A stretch of DNA of 64,000 nucleotides from JAQBXX01 sp947085325 (GCA_947085325.1 CAMTVY010000006.1:69740-133739), one strand, 5' to 3'. Positions 17,061 to 26,764 are shown, counted from the first letter of the stretch. A program made the numbers and translations. The notes: a model not told the origin generated them from the sequence alone.

Positions 17061-17975
17061 TTACTTGGCCTTGGCTGAAGCGGCGGCTTTTGGCTTGGCA
17101 GCGGTTTTTTTGCTCACCGCCACCGTCTTGGCTGCATCTTCACCCTCTTTGGCGGACGCTGCGGCCGCCTTCCTGACCGGCTTCTTCGTCGCCGTGCGGA
17201 TGGGCTTCCTTGCTGCTTCCGCCGTCTTCGCGGCAGGCGCACCGGTGTCGCTCATCTCCACGAACTCATCCGTGGACGCAGTGAATGCCTGCACTGAACT
17301 GCGCCCTTCCAGAATGGCGTCAGCTGCGCCACGCGCATACAGCTGGATGGCGCGAATGGCGTCGTCATTACCGGGCACCATGTAATCGACACCGTCCGGA
17401 TCATTATTACTGTCCACGACACCGATCACCGGAATACCCAGCTTCCCGGCCTCACGCACGGCGATTTTTTCGTTGCCTACGTCGATCACAAACAAGGCGT
17501 CAGGGATATGATCCATATCCTTGATGCCGCCCAGGGCGCGCTCCAGTTTGTCGCGCTCGCGCGTGAGCAGCAGGCCTTCTTTCTTGTTGATGCGATCAAA
17601 GCTGCCGTCCTGGGCCATCAGCTCCAGATCCTTGAGGCGCTTGATGGACTGACGCACGGTCTTGAAGTTGGTGAGCATACCCCCGAGCCAGCGCTGGTCC
17701 ACATACGGCATACCGCAGCGCTTGGCCTCCTCGGCGATGATTTCCTGTGCCGCACGCTTGGTCGCCACGAACAGGATAGTGCCGCGGTTTGCCGCCATGC
17801 GACCGATATAGTTCATCGCGTCGTTGTATAACGGCAGGGTGGATTCAAGGTTGATGATGTGTATCTTGTTGCGCTGGCCGAAGATGTACGGTGCCATCTT
17901 GGGATTCCAGTAGCGGGTCTGATGACCGAAATGTACGCCGGCCTCCAGCATTTGACGCATGGTCACATTAGCCAT
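17061..17975 (-). CDS. rpsB: 30S ribosomal protein S2
   Basis: S2 is a late-assembling 30S protein needed for S1 binding. Residues 1 to about 230 are a standard S2 core, starting MANVTMRQMLEAGVHFGHQT with KMAPYIFGQRNKIHIINLE near 26. The protein is 304 residues rather than about 241 because of a long Ala/Lys-rich C-terminal tail (from TGAPAAKTAEAARKPIRTAT to the end), probably disordered. The start has a strong GAGGAG eight bases upstream. A long leader precedes it, as in E. coli, where S2 represses its own mRNA. Confidence 0.97.
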   Translation of the reverse strand: MANVTMRQMLEAGVHFGHQTRYWNPKMAPYIFGQRNKIHIINLESTLPLYNDAMNYIGRMAANRGTILFVATKRAAQEIIAEEAKRCGMPYVDQRWLGGMLTNFKTVRQSIKRLKDLELMAQDGSFDRINKKEGLLLTRERDKLERALGGIKDMDHIPDALFVIDVGNEKIAVREAGKLGIPVIGVVDSNNDPDGVDYMVPGNDDAIRAIQLYARGAADAILEGRSSVQAFTASTDEFVEMSDTGAPAAKTAEAARKPIRTATKKPVRKAAAASAKEGEDAAKTVAVSKKTAAKPKAAASAKAK

Positions 17976-18108
17976 GTTGTATACTCCTCATTGTTGGGTT
18001 AGTCCTCCATGCACCCCGGCAGCGAACCCCTGGCTATCACCAGTTGGCACCCCGCTGTTCGGGTAATGGCGCATGTGTGTAGTGTGCTGCTGCTGTTAAA
18101 GCGCGGTT

Positions 18109-18136
18109 ATTGTACCAGAAAGCCTATGACCGTCAC
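18109..18136 (-). promoter_or_regulatory. Candidate sigma-70 promoter for rpsB-tsf
   Basis: Reading leftwards, GTGACG (18136-18131) is followed after 16 bases by TGG-TACAAT, an extended -10 with the hexamer at 18114-18109. This would give a 5' leader of about 125 bases before rpsB. The -35 element lies inside the first codons of the divergent map gene, so the two units share the region. Assigned by motif only. Confidence 0.5.
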
Positions 18137-18893
18137 CATCAAAACAAGCGATGAAATTGAAAAGATGCGTATCGCAGGCCGGCTTGCCGCCGACGTGCTG
18201 CATATGATCCGCCCGCACGTCCAGCCCGGCATCACCACCGGTGAGCTCGACCGCCTGTGCCACGACTATATTGTCAACGTGCAGCAGGCCACCCCGGCGC
18301 CGCTCAACTACCACGGCTTCCCCAAGTCCATCTGCACCTCAGTAAACCATCAGGTCTGCCACGGCATACCGGGTGAACGCGTACTGAAGGACGGTGATAT
18401 CGTCAACATCGATATCACCGTCATCAAGGATGACTACCACGGCGACACCAGCAAGATGTTCTTTGTCGGTGAGCCCTCCGTGATCGCCCGGCGCGTGACA
18501 CGCGTGAGCTACGAAGGCATGTGTATCGGCATCGAGATGGTGAGGCCCGGCGTGCGCCTGGGCGACATCGGCCATGCCATCCAGCGTCATGCCGAGACCA
18601 ACCACTGCTCTGTGGTGCGCGAGTATTGCGGCCACGGCATCGGGCGGGTGTTCCATGAAGAGCCGCAGGTATTGCACTACGGGCTGTCCGGCACCGGCAT
18701 GGCACTGGAGCCGGGGATGACCTTTACCATCGAGCCCATGATCAATGTTGGCAAGCGTCATGTAAAACTGCTGCCAGACCAGTGGACTGTGGTCACCAAG
18801 GATCACAGCCTCTCGGCCCAGTGGGAACACACCATTCTCGTCACTGACACGGGTCACGAAGTGCTTACCCGCCGGCCCGGCGACACCCTCTGA
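18126..18893 (+). CDS. map: Methionine aminopeptidase, type I
   Basis: MetAP removes the initiator methionine from new proteins. I start at the ATG at 18126 (MTVTIKTSDEIEKMRIAGRL), giving 255 residues (E. coli 264); the frame runs 39 codons further upstream without family similarity. Metal ligands sit in the expected blocks: DGDIVNIDITVIKDDYHGDT near residues 92-111, GHGIGRVFHEEP near 170 and MTFTIEPMIN near 200, with a final Glu in QWEHTILVT near 235. It is divergent from rpsB, as in E. coli, and seven bases before glnD. Confidence 0.96.
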   Translation: MTVTIKTSDEIEKMRIAGRLAADVLHMIRPHVQPGITTGELDRLCHDYIVNVQQATPAPLNYHGFPKSICTSVNHQVCHGIPGERVLKDGDIVNIDITVIKDDYHGDTSKMFFVGEPSVIARRVTRVSYEGMCIGIEMVRPGVRLGDIGHAIQRHAETNHCSVVREYCGHGIGRVFHEEPQVLHYGLSGTGMALEPGMTFTIEPMINVGKRHVKLLPDQWTVVTKDHSLSAQWEHTILVTDTGHEVLTRRPGDTL

Positions 18894-18900
18894 GCGCCCC

Positions 18901-21567
18901 ATGAACCCGCTCACGGCAGCCCCCAGCGCGCCCTTTGACAGTGCCGCGCTGGAACAGGCGCTGGCGGGTACCGAACCTGCGCCGGTCGCACTACGTGCGC
19001 TGCTGGCCCGACACGACGCCAGTTTGCGCGCAGGCTTCGAGACCGGCCTGCCCGTCACCCAGCTGGTGCGGGCACGTGCGGCCTTTATCGATCGGGTACT
19101 GCTGCAGGTATGGCAGGCGCAGGCATCCCCGCTCCCTGCCTCGGCGGGCCTGATTGCCGTCGGTGGCTATGGGCGCGGAGAGCTGCACCCGGGCTCAGAC
19201 ATCGACCTCCTGATCCTGCTGGATAACGCACCGACGGAGCCTGTCCGCAGCGCTATCGAGCAATTCACCCAGTTGCTGTGGGATACCGGCCTCACCCTGG
19301 CGCACAGTGTCCGCACCGTCGAACAGTGCGCGCATGAGTCAGCGCAGGACGTGACCATCATGACCAGCCTGATGGAGGCGCGCCTGCTCGCAGGCCCGTC
19401 CGCACTATTCGATGCCCTGCGCAGCGCTATCGACTCACACGCCCTCTGGCCAACGCGCGATTTTTTCCAGGCCAAGTACGACGAGCAGAAGCGGCGGCAC
19501 CACAAATATCACGATACGGCTTACAATCTCGAGCCCAACATCAAGGAAGGCCCCGGCGGACTGCGCGATATCCAGACCATCAGCTGGATTACCTTGCGCC
19601 ACTTCGGCAGCAGCAGCCTGCATGACCTCGTTACCCACGGCTTTCTCACCGAAAGCGAGCACGCCCTGCTGCGTGAGGGTCAGGAGTTTTTATGGCGCAT
19701 CCGGTTTGCGCTCCACCTCCTCACCGGGCGCTGCGAAGACCGCCTGCTGTTCGATTACCAGCGCACGCTGGCGACACAATTCGGCTACCGCGATGAAGGC
19801 CCGCGCCTTGCTGTCGAGCAATACATGATGCGCTACTACCGCACCGTCATGGAGCTGGGTCGGCTGAATGAAATGCTGTTACAGCATTTTCAGGAGAGCC
19901 TTCTGTATACCGCCACCCACAGCGCCGAGATCAGCCCGATCAATAAGCGCTTCCACCTCCGCAATGACGTCATTGAAGTCACGCGGCCCGACGTGTTCCG
20001 TCGCTACCCGTTCGCCCTGCTGGAAATTTTCCTGCTGCTGGCACAGCAGCCCGAGATAAAAGGTGTGCGCGCCTCCACCATCCGCCTGATACGCGATCAC
20101 CGCTACCTGATAGACGAAGCCTTCCGGGCCGACCTGCGCTGTCGCATGCTGTTCATGGAGTTGCTGCGTCAGCCCCAGGGCATCATGCATGAACTGCGGC
20201 GCATGCATCGCTATGGCGTTCTCGGCGCCTACATCCCCAGCTTTGGCGCTGTTGAAGGCCAGATGCAATATGACCTGTTTCACGTCTACACGGTGGACGA
20301 GCACACCCTGTTCCTGCTGCGCAATCTGCGCCGCTTCTCGCTGCCGGAATTTGCGCATGAATTTCCGTTGTGCAGCGAGATATTCCAGCGCCTGCCGAAA
20401 CCCGAAATTCTCTATCTGGCCGGCCTGTTTCATGACATCGCCAAAGGCCGTGGTGGCGACCACTCCACACTGGGCGCTGAAGACGCGCTTATCTTCTGCC
20501 TGCATCATGGCATGAGCGCCCATGACGCACGCATTGTGGCCTGGCTGGTCAGGCAGCATCTGGTGCTTTCACGTACTGCACAACGCGAAGACATTCAAGA
20601 CCCCGAGGTCATTGCCCGCTTCGCCTCTGCCGTCTGTGACAACACCCATCTCGACTACCTGTATCTGCTGACGGTGGCCGACATTCGCGCCACCAACGCC
20701 ACCCTGTGGAACAGCTGGAAGGGGGCGCTGCTGAGCGAACTCTACCTTGCGACGGCAGCCATGCTGCGGCGCGGGCTGGGTGTCCCCATCGACCGGGCTG
20801 AACGCATCCGCACCACCCAGACCGAAGCACGTGAGCTGCTGCATGCAGACTCAGTAGATGACAGCGCCATCACCCTTTTCTGGGATGCGCTTGATGATGA
20901 TTATTTCCTGCGGCACGAGGCGGATGAAATCGCCTGGCATACTGAAGCCGTCGTTGGCGCCGCCGCCAGCGATCAGCCACTGGTGCGTATTCACCACAGC
21001 GCACAACGCGGCACCGAGCTGTTCATTTACGCCCGCGACCAGAAAAACCTGTTTGCCCTTACTACCGCCGCGCTCGACCAGATGGCGTTGTCTGTCGTCG
21101 GCGCCCGCATCGTTACCGCGCACACCGGCTATACGCTGGACACTTTTCATATTCTGGAGGAGTCAGGCGAGTCTGCCCTTCAACCGCAGCGCATGCAGGA
21201 AATCGTCACTTTTCTGGAACACACGCTGGCGCAGGGGGAGATCGGCCCGGTGACACGCCGGGTACGCCGGCATGTCAGGCACTTCAGGGTGCCGACACAA
21301 ATTACCTTCACCGATGACATCCGCAACCGGCGCACCGTGCTCGAGGTCATCAGCGCCGACCGCCCGGGCTTGCTCTCCGCTATCGGTCGTGTGCTCATGG
21401 CAGCCGGTGTGCAGCTGCAAAATGCCAAGATCGCCACCCTGGGTGCACGGGCCGAAGATATCTTCTTCATTACTGACGCACACAACCAGCCCCTGTCTCC
21501 GGAACAGCAGTGGCAACTTCAGCAGGCACTGCTCCACAGCATCGACCAGCCCCTAAACCATGTCTGA
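18901..21567 (+). CDS. glnD: Bifunctional uridylyltransferase/uridylyl-removing enzyme GlnD
   Basis: GlnD senses glutamine and adds or removes UMP on PII proteins, setting nitrogen control. The 888-residue protein (E. coli 890) has the nucleotidyltransferase motif GGYGRGELHPGSDIDLL near residues 86-102, a central PII-uridylyl region, an HD domain (LFHDIAKGRGGDHS near 510) for removal, and two C-terminal ACT domains near 695-775 and 811-888 that bind glutamine. The map-glnD-dapC neighbourhood resembles E. coli map-glnD-dapD. Confidence 0.97.
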   Translation: MNPLTAAPSAPFDSAALEQALAGTEPAPVALRALLARHDASLRAGFETGLPVTQLVRARAAFIDRVLLQVWQAQASPLPASAGLIAVGGYGRGELHPGSDIDLLILLDNAPTEPVRSAIEQFTQLLWDTGLTLAHSVRTVEQCAHESAQDVTIMTSLMEARLLAGPSALFDALRSAIDSHALWPTRDFFQAKYDEQKRRHHKYHDTAYNLEPNIKEGPGGLRDIQTISWITLRHFGSSSLHDLVTHGFLTESEHALLREGQEFLWRIRFALHLLTGRCEDRLLFDYQRTLATQFGYRDEGPRLAVEQYMMRYYRTVMELGRLNEMLLQHFQESLLYTATHSAEISPINKRFHLRNDVIEVTRPDVFRRYPFALLEIFLLLAQQPEIKGVRASTIRLIRDHRYLIDEAFRADLRCRMLFMELLRQPQGIMHELRRMHRYGVLGAYIPSFGAVEGQMQYDLFHVYTVDEHTLFLLRNLRRFSLPEFAHEFPLCSEIFQRLPKPEILYLAGLFHDIAKGRGGDHSTLGAEDALIFCLHHGMSAHDARIVAWLVRQHLVLSRTAQREDIQDPEVIARFASAVCDNTHLDYLYLLTVADIRATNATLWNSWKGALLSELYLATAAMLRRGLGVPIDRAERIRTTQTEARELLHADSVDDSAITLFWDALDDDYFLRHEADEIAWHTEAVVGAAASDQPLVRIHHSAQRGTELFIYARDQKNLFALTTAALDQMALSVVGARIVTAHTGYTLDTFHILEESGESALQPQRMQEIVTFLEHTLAQGEIGPVTRRVRRHVRHFRVPTQITFTDDIRNRRTVLEVISADRPGLLSAIGRVLMAAGVQLQNAKIATLGARAEDIFFITDAHNQPLSPEQQWQLQQALLHSIDQPLNHV

Positions 21568-21596
21568 CCCGGATTGAAAGCGGCGCTGCGCGCCCG

Positions 21597-22490
21597 CTAA
21601 CCCTCCTGCCGGGCGCTGCGTGCAGACAGCCACGCCGCTGCAACAATCAGCAATCCGCCCACCCATTCACGCGCTGTCAGCATTTCATGCGCGAGCCATG
21701 CGGCAGATACTGCACCCACGATCAGCTCAAACAACAGAATCACTGCCGAACGATGCACTGGCATGTGACTCACACCGTACTGCACGGCCAGCGTCATGAG
21801 TGTGATTCCGAATACCCCCAGCGCCGCCGCCAGTGCGAACATCGAGGGCTCGGCCACAGGGAGTGGCGTGTTGGCATAGCCCATCCACACAACGGCCAGC
21901 ATCACACCGCCGACCCAGGCCGCCATGGTCTTCACCGTCACCGGCACATCGGCCATTTTGCGCACCAGCACATTCGATACCGCAAAGGCGGCACCTGACG
22001 CCAGCGCCAGCCAGTCGGCCGGCTGTTGCGGCCAGGGCCGCCCGAGATCGGCATCCCACAACATGATCAGGGCGCCGCTCATGGCCACCGCCAACGTAGT
22101 CCATGCCCTGGCTGACAAGCCCTCCCGCAACAGCCACCAGCCCAGCAGTGACGCCCACACCGGCGCGAGATAAAACAGCAGTAGCACCCTGACCACAGTG
22201 CCATCGATCACGGCGAGGATGAAAGCGGTGTTACAAAACCCGGCGGCCAGCATGAGCAGCAGCAACAGCAGCGGTGCGCGCGCAATCTCATGGCGCTGGC
22301 GTATGAGCAAGGGAACGCTTAACCCCAGGGCGGCGGCATTCATGATCAGACTCACCCACAAACCTGTGAGACCGTTTTCCTCAAACCAGCGCAGCGGATA
22401 CCAGAGCACGCCCCAGAGTGTCGCACCCAGCAGCAGTGCTACTACTGGCAAAAGGGATAACGTGCGGCGGGATAACATGGCTTGAAGCAT
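21597..22490 (-). CDS. DMT-superfamily permease (EamA domains)
   Basis: A 297-residue inner-membrane protein with about ten hydrophobic segments arranged as two EamA repeats (roughly 10-140 and 155-290). EamA permeases typically export metabolites or amino acids, but the substrate cannot be read from sequence. It is transcribed against glnD and diverges from dapC. Two starts are plausible, ATG 22490 and ATG 22478; the first has AGGAAA upstream. Being the only leftward gene between glnD and dapC, it looks like an insertion into a glnD-dap arrangement. Confidence 0.85.
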   Translation of the reverse strand: MLQAMLSRRTLSLLPVVALLLGATLWGVLWYPLRWFEENGLTGLWVSLIMNAAALGLSVPLLIRQRHEIARAPLLLLLLMLAAGFCNTAFILAVIDGTVVRVLLLFYLAPVWASLLGWWLLREGLSARAWTTLAVAMSGALIMLWDADLGRPWPQQPADWLALASGAAFAVSNVLVRKMADVPVTVKTMAAWVGGVMLAVVWMGYANTPLPVAEPSMFALAAALGVFGITLMTLAVQYGVSHMPVHRSAVILLFELIVGAVSAAWLAHEMLTAREWVGGLLIVAAAWLSARSARQEG

Positions 22491-22622
22491 CGGACAGATT
22501 TCCTGCGACAGGGACTGGAAAGGGCATCGCCAGCATCACGCGGCACATGATACGTGGCGCTGGGTCATGGGGGTACTTTATACTACAGCATATGAATCGC
22601 ATGCACCGGCCCGCTATCTTTC

Positions 22623-23819
22623 ATGAATCCTGATCTATCCACGCTTCTGCCCTACCCTTTTGAGCGCCTGCACCAGCTCAAGCACGGCATTACACCGCCA
22701 CCCGAGCTGTCGCCCATCGTGATGTCCATGGGCGAGCCCAAACACAAGCCGCCGGCCTTCATCGCCGCTGAAATCCAGGCTCAGCTGTCCAGCCTTTCCA
22801 GCTACCCCACGACCCGTGGCACGCAGACACTGCGTCAGGCCATTGCCGACTGGCTGACACAGCGCTTTCATCTGCAAGCACACGCGCTCGATGCCGAACG
22901 CCACATCCTGCCGGTGAATGGCACCCGCGAGGCGCTGTTCGCGCTCGCCCAGTGCGTCATCGATCGCCAGTCCAGGCCGCTGGTGCTGATGCCCAATCCG
23001 TTCTACCAGATCTACGAAGGTGCGGCGCTGCTCGCGGGCGCGCAACCCTGGTTCATGAATACCACGCCGCAGACCGGCCTGCTGCCCAATTTCGACGCCG
23101 TGCCGGCGTCCGTATGGAAACAGTGCCAGCTGATCTACATCTGCTCCCCCGGCAATCCCACCGGTGCAGTGCTGGGCACAGCGGCGCTGGAGCAGCTGAT
23201 CCTGCTCGCCGACAAATATGACTTCGTTATTGCCGCTGACGAATGCTATTCGGAAATCTATACCCGGGAAGAACAACCGCCGCCGGGCCTGCTGGAGGTT
23301 GCCGCCCGCATGGGGCGCGATGATTACCGTCACTGCATCGTGTTTCACAGCCTGTCCAAGCGCTCCAGCGTGCCCGGCATGCGCTCCGGGTTTGTCGCGG
23401 GCGACGCGCGTATCATCGAAAAATTCCTGCTCTATCGCACCTATCACGGCTGCGCCATGCCGCTCTACATACAGGCCGCGAGCGTGAAGGCGTGGCGCGA
23501 CGAAAAACACGTCACGGAAAACCGCAAACAGTACCGCAATAAAATTGGCACCGTGGCCGATATACTGACGCCCGTCATCGACGTGCCGCAGCCTGCGGGT
23601 GGATTCTGCCTCTGGCTGCCCACGCCCATTGACGACCAGGTGTTCACCCGCGAGCTCTACGCGCGCCATAACGTGACCGTGTTGCCCGGCAGCTTCCTGT
23701 CGCGCAAGGCGCACGGCCACAATCCCGGCCAGAACCACGTACGCATTGCATTGGTGGCAGAAGAGCAGGAATGCATCGAAGCCGCACACCGGCTGTGCGA
23801 CTTTATTCGCAGTTTGTAA
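22623..23819 (+). CDS. dapC: N-succinyldiaminopimelate aminotransferase DapC
   Basis: A class I/II PLP aminotransferase that makes N-succinyl-LL-diaminopimelate in the lysine and peptidoglycan pathway. The 398 residues include the substrate block SMGEPKHKPP near 36, CSPGNPTGA near 174, AADECYSEIY near 203, and FHSLSKRSSVPGMRSGF near 240 with the PLP lysine. Placement directly before dapD and dapE supports DapC over other class I aminotransferases. A TATACT hexamer at 22579-22584 could be a -10 but has no good -35. Confidence 0.9.
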   Translation: MNPDLSTLLPYPFERLHQLKHGITPPPELSPIVMSMGEPKHKPPAFIAAEIQAQLSSLSSYPTTRGTQTLRQAIADWLTQRFHLQAHALDAERHILPVNGTREALFALAQCVIDRQSRPLVLMPNPFYQIYEGAALLAGAQPWFMNTTPQTGLLPNFDAVPASVWKQCQLIYICSPGNPTGAVLGTAALEQLILLADKYDFVIAADECYSEIYTREEQPPPGLLEVAARMGRDDYRHCIVFHSLSKRSSVPGMRSGFVAGDARIIEKFLLYRTYHGCAMPLYIQAASVKAWRDEKHVTENRKQYRNKIGTVADILTPVIDVPQPAGGFCLWLPTPIDDQVFTRELYARHNVTVLPGSFLSRKAHGHNPGQNHVRIALVAEEQECIEAAHRLCDFIRSL

Positions 23820-23843
23820 CTTGATAGTGGAGAAGACAATACC

Positions 23844-24665
23844 ATGAGCAGCACACAGGAAATCATCGAGCAGGGCTTTGAACAGCGCGCCGAAATCACA
23901 CCCCAGAATGCCGACGCGCGCCTCAAGCAGGCCATTCGGGAGACACTCGACCAGCTCGATGCCGGCACGCTGCGCGTAGCGCAGAAACAGGCTGGTGACT
24001 GGGTTGTCAACCAGTGGCTGAAGAAGGCCGTGCTGCTGTCATTTCGCGTGGAGGAGAACCGCTTTATCCAGGGCGCCTACAGCGCCTACTACGACAAGGT
24101 ACCCGGCAAATTCAGCAGTTATGACGACGCCCGCTTCAAGGCCAGCGGCGTGCGTGTGGTACCGCCCGCGATGGCGCGCAAGGGTTCCTACATTGCACCG
24201 GGCGTGGTGTTAATGCCCTCCTACGTCAACATCGGCGCCTATGTCGATTCCGGCTCCATGGTAGATACCTGGGCTACCGTAGGCTCCTGCGCCCAGATCG
24301 GCAAGAATGTGCACCTCTCCGGCGGCGTCGGCATCGGTGGCGTACTGGAGCCGGTACAGGCCGGGCCGACAATCATCGAAGACAACTGCTTCATCGGCGC
24401 CCGCTCCGAAGTGGTAGAGGGCGTAATCGTGGAGGAAGGCTCGGTGATATCGATGGGCGTCTACATCGGCCAGAGCACCCGGATATTCAACCGCATGACC
24501 GGCGAAGTCAGTTATGGCCGCATCCCGGCGGGCTCCGTGGTAGTATCCGGCAACCTGCCTTCCGCCGACGGCAGCTACAGCCTGTACTGTGCGGTCATCG
24601 TGAAGCAGGTCGACGCCAAGACCCGCAGCAAGGTTGGCATCAACGAGCTGTTGCGGGATATTTGA
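23844..24665 (+). CDS. dapD: Tetrahydrodipicolinate N-succinyltransferase
   Basis: DapD uses succinyl-CoA to open tetrahydrodipicolinate, the step before DapC. At 273 residues it is one shorter than E. coli DapD. A helical N-terminal domain is followed by hexapeptide repeats of a left-handed beta-helix at about residues 105-250 (KGSYIAPGVVLMPSYVNIGA, then SGGVGIGGVLEP near 153). It is 24 bases after dapC, with GGAG before the ATG, and one base before the next gene. Confidence 0.97.
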   Translation: MSSTQEIIEQGFEQRAEITPQNADARLKQAIRETLDQLDAGTLRVAQKQAGDWVVNQWLKKAVLLSFRVEENRFIQGAYSAYYDKVPGKFSSYDDARFKASGVRVVPPAMARKGSYIAPGVVLMPSYVNIGAYVDSGSMVDTWATVGSCAQIGKNVHLSGGVGIGGVLEPVQAGPTIIEDNCFIGARSEVVEGVIVEEGSVISMGVYIGQSTRIFNRMTGEVSYGRIPAGSVVVSGNLPSADGSYSLYCAVIVKQVDAKTRSKVGINELLRDI

Positions 24666-25019
24666 ATGACCACGCTATACGGCATCAGCAACTGCTCCAC
24701 CGTAAAAAAGGCGCGCACCTGGCTGGAGCAGCGTGGCGTGGACTACCGCTTCCACGACTTCCGCAAGGATGGTCTGGACGCCGGGATACTGCAACCCCTG
24801 ATCGACAAACTGGGCTGGGAGACGCTGCTCAATAAAAGCGGCATGACCTGGCGTAAATTTCCGGATCAGGACAAAACCGGCGTCACCGCGAGCAAGGCGC
24901 GGCGGCTGATGCTGGCTCACCCCACTGTCATCAAGCGCCCGCTGCTGGTGACCGGGGCCAAATACCATGCAGGCTTCAACGAAGCCGACTATCAACGTCT
25001 GCTGAAAACAAAACGCTGA
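24666..25019 (+). CDS. yffB: ArsC/Spx-family protein, YffB type
   Basis: A 117-residue thioredoxin-fold protein of the ArsC/Spx family. It opens TTLYGISNCSTVKKARTWLE; the single cysteine at about residue 10 lacks the second cysteine of thioredoxin-like or Spx CXXC proteins. KRPLLV near 95 is the conserved cis-proline region. In E. coli yffB also sits next to dapE, so this is the ortholog by context. Its biochemical role is not settled; arsenate reduction should not be assumed. The stop overlaps the dapE start (TGATG). Confidence 0.85.
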   Translation: MTTLYGISNCSTVKKARTWLEQRGVDYRFHDFRKDGLDAGILQPLIDKLGWETLLNKSGMTWRKFPDQDKTGVTASKARRLMLAHPTVIKRPLLVTGAKYHAGFNEADYQRLLKTKR

Positions 25020-26146
25020 TGTCCGCCACACTGGAATTATTAAAAGACCTGATTGCCCGTCGTTCACTCACGCCGGAAGATGCAGGCTGCCAGGCACTGA
25101 TCGCCCAACGCCTCCAGCCGCTGGGCTTCCGGATCGAGCATCTGCGTTTTGGCGACGTGGACAACCTGTGGGCACGGCGCGGCAGTGCGGCACCGCTGTT
25201 TGCATTTGCCGGACACACCGACGTGGTGCCTACCGGCCCGCTGGATCAATGGCACTCCGATCCTTTCACGCCTACCGAGCGCGACGGTTACCTGTACGGC
25301 AGAGGTACGGCCGACATGAAGGGCAGTATTGCCGCGATGGTGACTGCGGTTGAGCGCTTCGTGCGAGAGCACCCCACGCACAGGGGCTCGCTTGCCTTCC
25401 TCATCACCAGCGACGAGGAAGGCCCCAGCGTCGATGGCACGCTCAAGGTAGTCGAGCAACTGGAGGCGCGCAACGAGAAAATCGACTGGTGCCTGATTGG
25501 CGAACCTACCTGCGTAAACCGTGTCGGTGACACCGTCAAGAATGGCCGCCGCGGATCGCTCACCGGCAAACTCATCGTGCACGGTACGCAGGGGCATGTC
25601 GCCTACCCGCACCTGGCCGCCAACCCGGTGCACCTGTTTTCCGCCGCACTGGCCGAACTGTGCGCGCTACAGTGGGATCAGGGTAACGAGTTTTTTCCGC
25701 CCACCACCTTCCAGATATCCAACATCCATGCCGGCACCGGTGCCGATAATGTGATCCCCGGCGACATCGAAGTCATCTTCAATTTCCGTTTTTCCACCGA
25801 GCTCACGCCGGAGAAAATAAAACAGCGCGTACACGCCGTCCTGGATCAGCATGGCCTGCGCCATGATCTCGACTGGCGTCTTTCAGGTCAGCCATTCCTC
25901 ACCCCCAAGGGTGAACTGGTTGATGCTGCGCGCAAGGCGATCCATGACATCACCCGCATCGACACCGATATCTCCACCTCCGGCGGCACCTCGGACGGAC
26001 GCTTTATTGCACCTACTGGCGCGCAGGTGCTGGAGCTCGGCCCGGTCAACGCCAGCATTCACAAGCTCAATGAATGTGTAAAGCTGGATGAACTGGAAAC
26101 ACTGAGCAGGATATACCAACGCACGCTGGAGACGTTGCTGGCCTGA
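25019..26146 (+). CDS. dapE: Succinyl-diaminopimelate desuccinylase
   Basis: DapE is a dinuclear zinc M20 hydrolase that releases succinate and LL-diaminopimelate, completing the succinylase branch encoded here by dapC-dapD-dapE. Its 375 residues equal the E. coli length. Zinc ligands lie in FAGHTDVVPTGP near residue 65, YGRGTADMKGSIAAM near 95 and SDEEGPSVDGT near 132, with a late ligand in NASIHKLNECV near 345. The dimerisation domain occupies about 180-295. Translation is probably coupled to the preceding gene by the TGATG overlap. Confidence 0.97.
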   Translation: MSATLELLKDLIARRSLTPEDAGCQALIAQRLQPLGFRIEHLRFGDVDNLWARRGSAAPLFAFAGHTDVVPTGPLDQWHSDPFTPTERDGYLYGRGTADMKGSIAAMVTAVERFVREHPTHRGSLAFLITSDEEGPSVDGTLKVVEQLEARNEKIDWCLIGEPTCVNRVGDTVKNGRRGSLTGKLIVHGTQGHVAYPHLAANPVHLFSAALAELCALQWDQGNEFFPPTTFQISNIHAGTGADNVIPGDIEVIFNFRFSTELTPEKIKQRVHAVLDQHGLRHDLDWRLSGQPFLTPKGELVDAARKAIHDITRIDTDISTSGGTSDGRFIAPTGAQVLELGPVNASIHKLNECVKLDELETLSRIYQRTLETLLA

Positions 26147-26167
26147 GGCAATACACGCTGTGGTGAA

Positions 26168-26764
26168 TTAAATTTCCCGCCTGCCCGTAAAAGCGTGGGA
26201 CAGTGTCCCGCTATCGACGTACTCCAGTTCGCCACCCAAGGGCACACCATGCGCGATGCGCGTGGGCTTGATGCCGCGTGCGCGCGCCAGCTCGCCAATG
26301 TAATGCGCCGTGGCCTCGCCCTCGACGGTCAGGTTGGTGGCGAGTATGACTTCCGTAATCTCGCCCGCGTCAAAGCGCGCCGCCAGCTTGTCGATACCCA
26401 GTTCATGGGGCCCGATCCCGTCCAGTGGCGACAGGTGGCCCATGAGCACAAAATACAGCCCTTTAAAATCCGTGGCACGATCCACTGCCAGCACATCAGC
26501 AGGCGTCTCCACCACACACAGCAGACTGAGATCACGCCGGGAGTCGGCGCACAAGCGGCATAGCTCGCTCTCGCTCAGGCTGCGGCACGACTTGCAATGA
26601 TGAATGTTCTCCATGGCTGTTGTAAGCGCCTGCGCCAGTGCGCGCGCACCGGCACGGTTACGCTCCAGCAGATGAAACGCCATGCGTTGCGCCGATTTCG
26701 GCCCGACACCCGGCAGGCAGCGCAGCGCCTGCACCAGTTCGTTGATAAGAGAGTCCTGTGCCAT
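26168..26764 (-). CDS. recR: Recombination protein RecR
   Basis: RecR forms a DNA clamp that works with RecO and RecF to load RecA at gaps. The 198-residue protein (E. coli 201) has an N-terminal helix-hairpin-helix (CLPGVGPKSAQRMAFHLL), a four-cysteine zinc motif CKSCRSLSESELCRLC near residues 57-72, and a Toprim domain beginning LLCVVETPADVLAV near 80. It converges with dapE and lies downstream of dnaX and ybaB, the classic dnaX-ybaB-recR order, although 119 bases with a hairpin repeat separate it from ybaB. Confidence 0.97.
   Translation of the reverse strand: MAQDSLINELVQALRCLPGVGPKSAQRMAFHLLERNRAGARALAQALTTAMENIHHCKSCRSLSESELCRLCADSRRDLSLLCVVETPADVLAVDRATDFKGLYFVLMGHLSPLDGIGPHELGIDKLAARFDAGEITEVILATNLTVEGEATAHYIGELARARGIKPTRIAHGVPLGGELEYVDSGTLSHAFTGRREI

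Noticed and set aside
22635..23789. A 384-codon leftward open frame opposite dapC
   Set aside because: It mirrors dapC almost end to end; the plus-strand protein has all aminotransferase motifs, the minus-strand one none.
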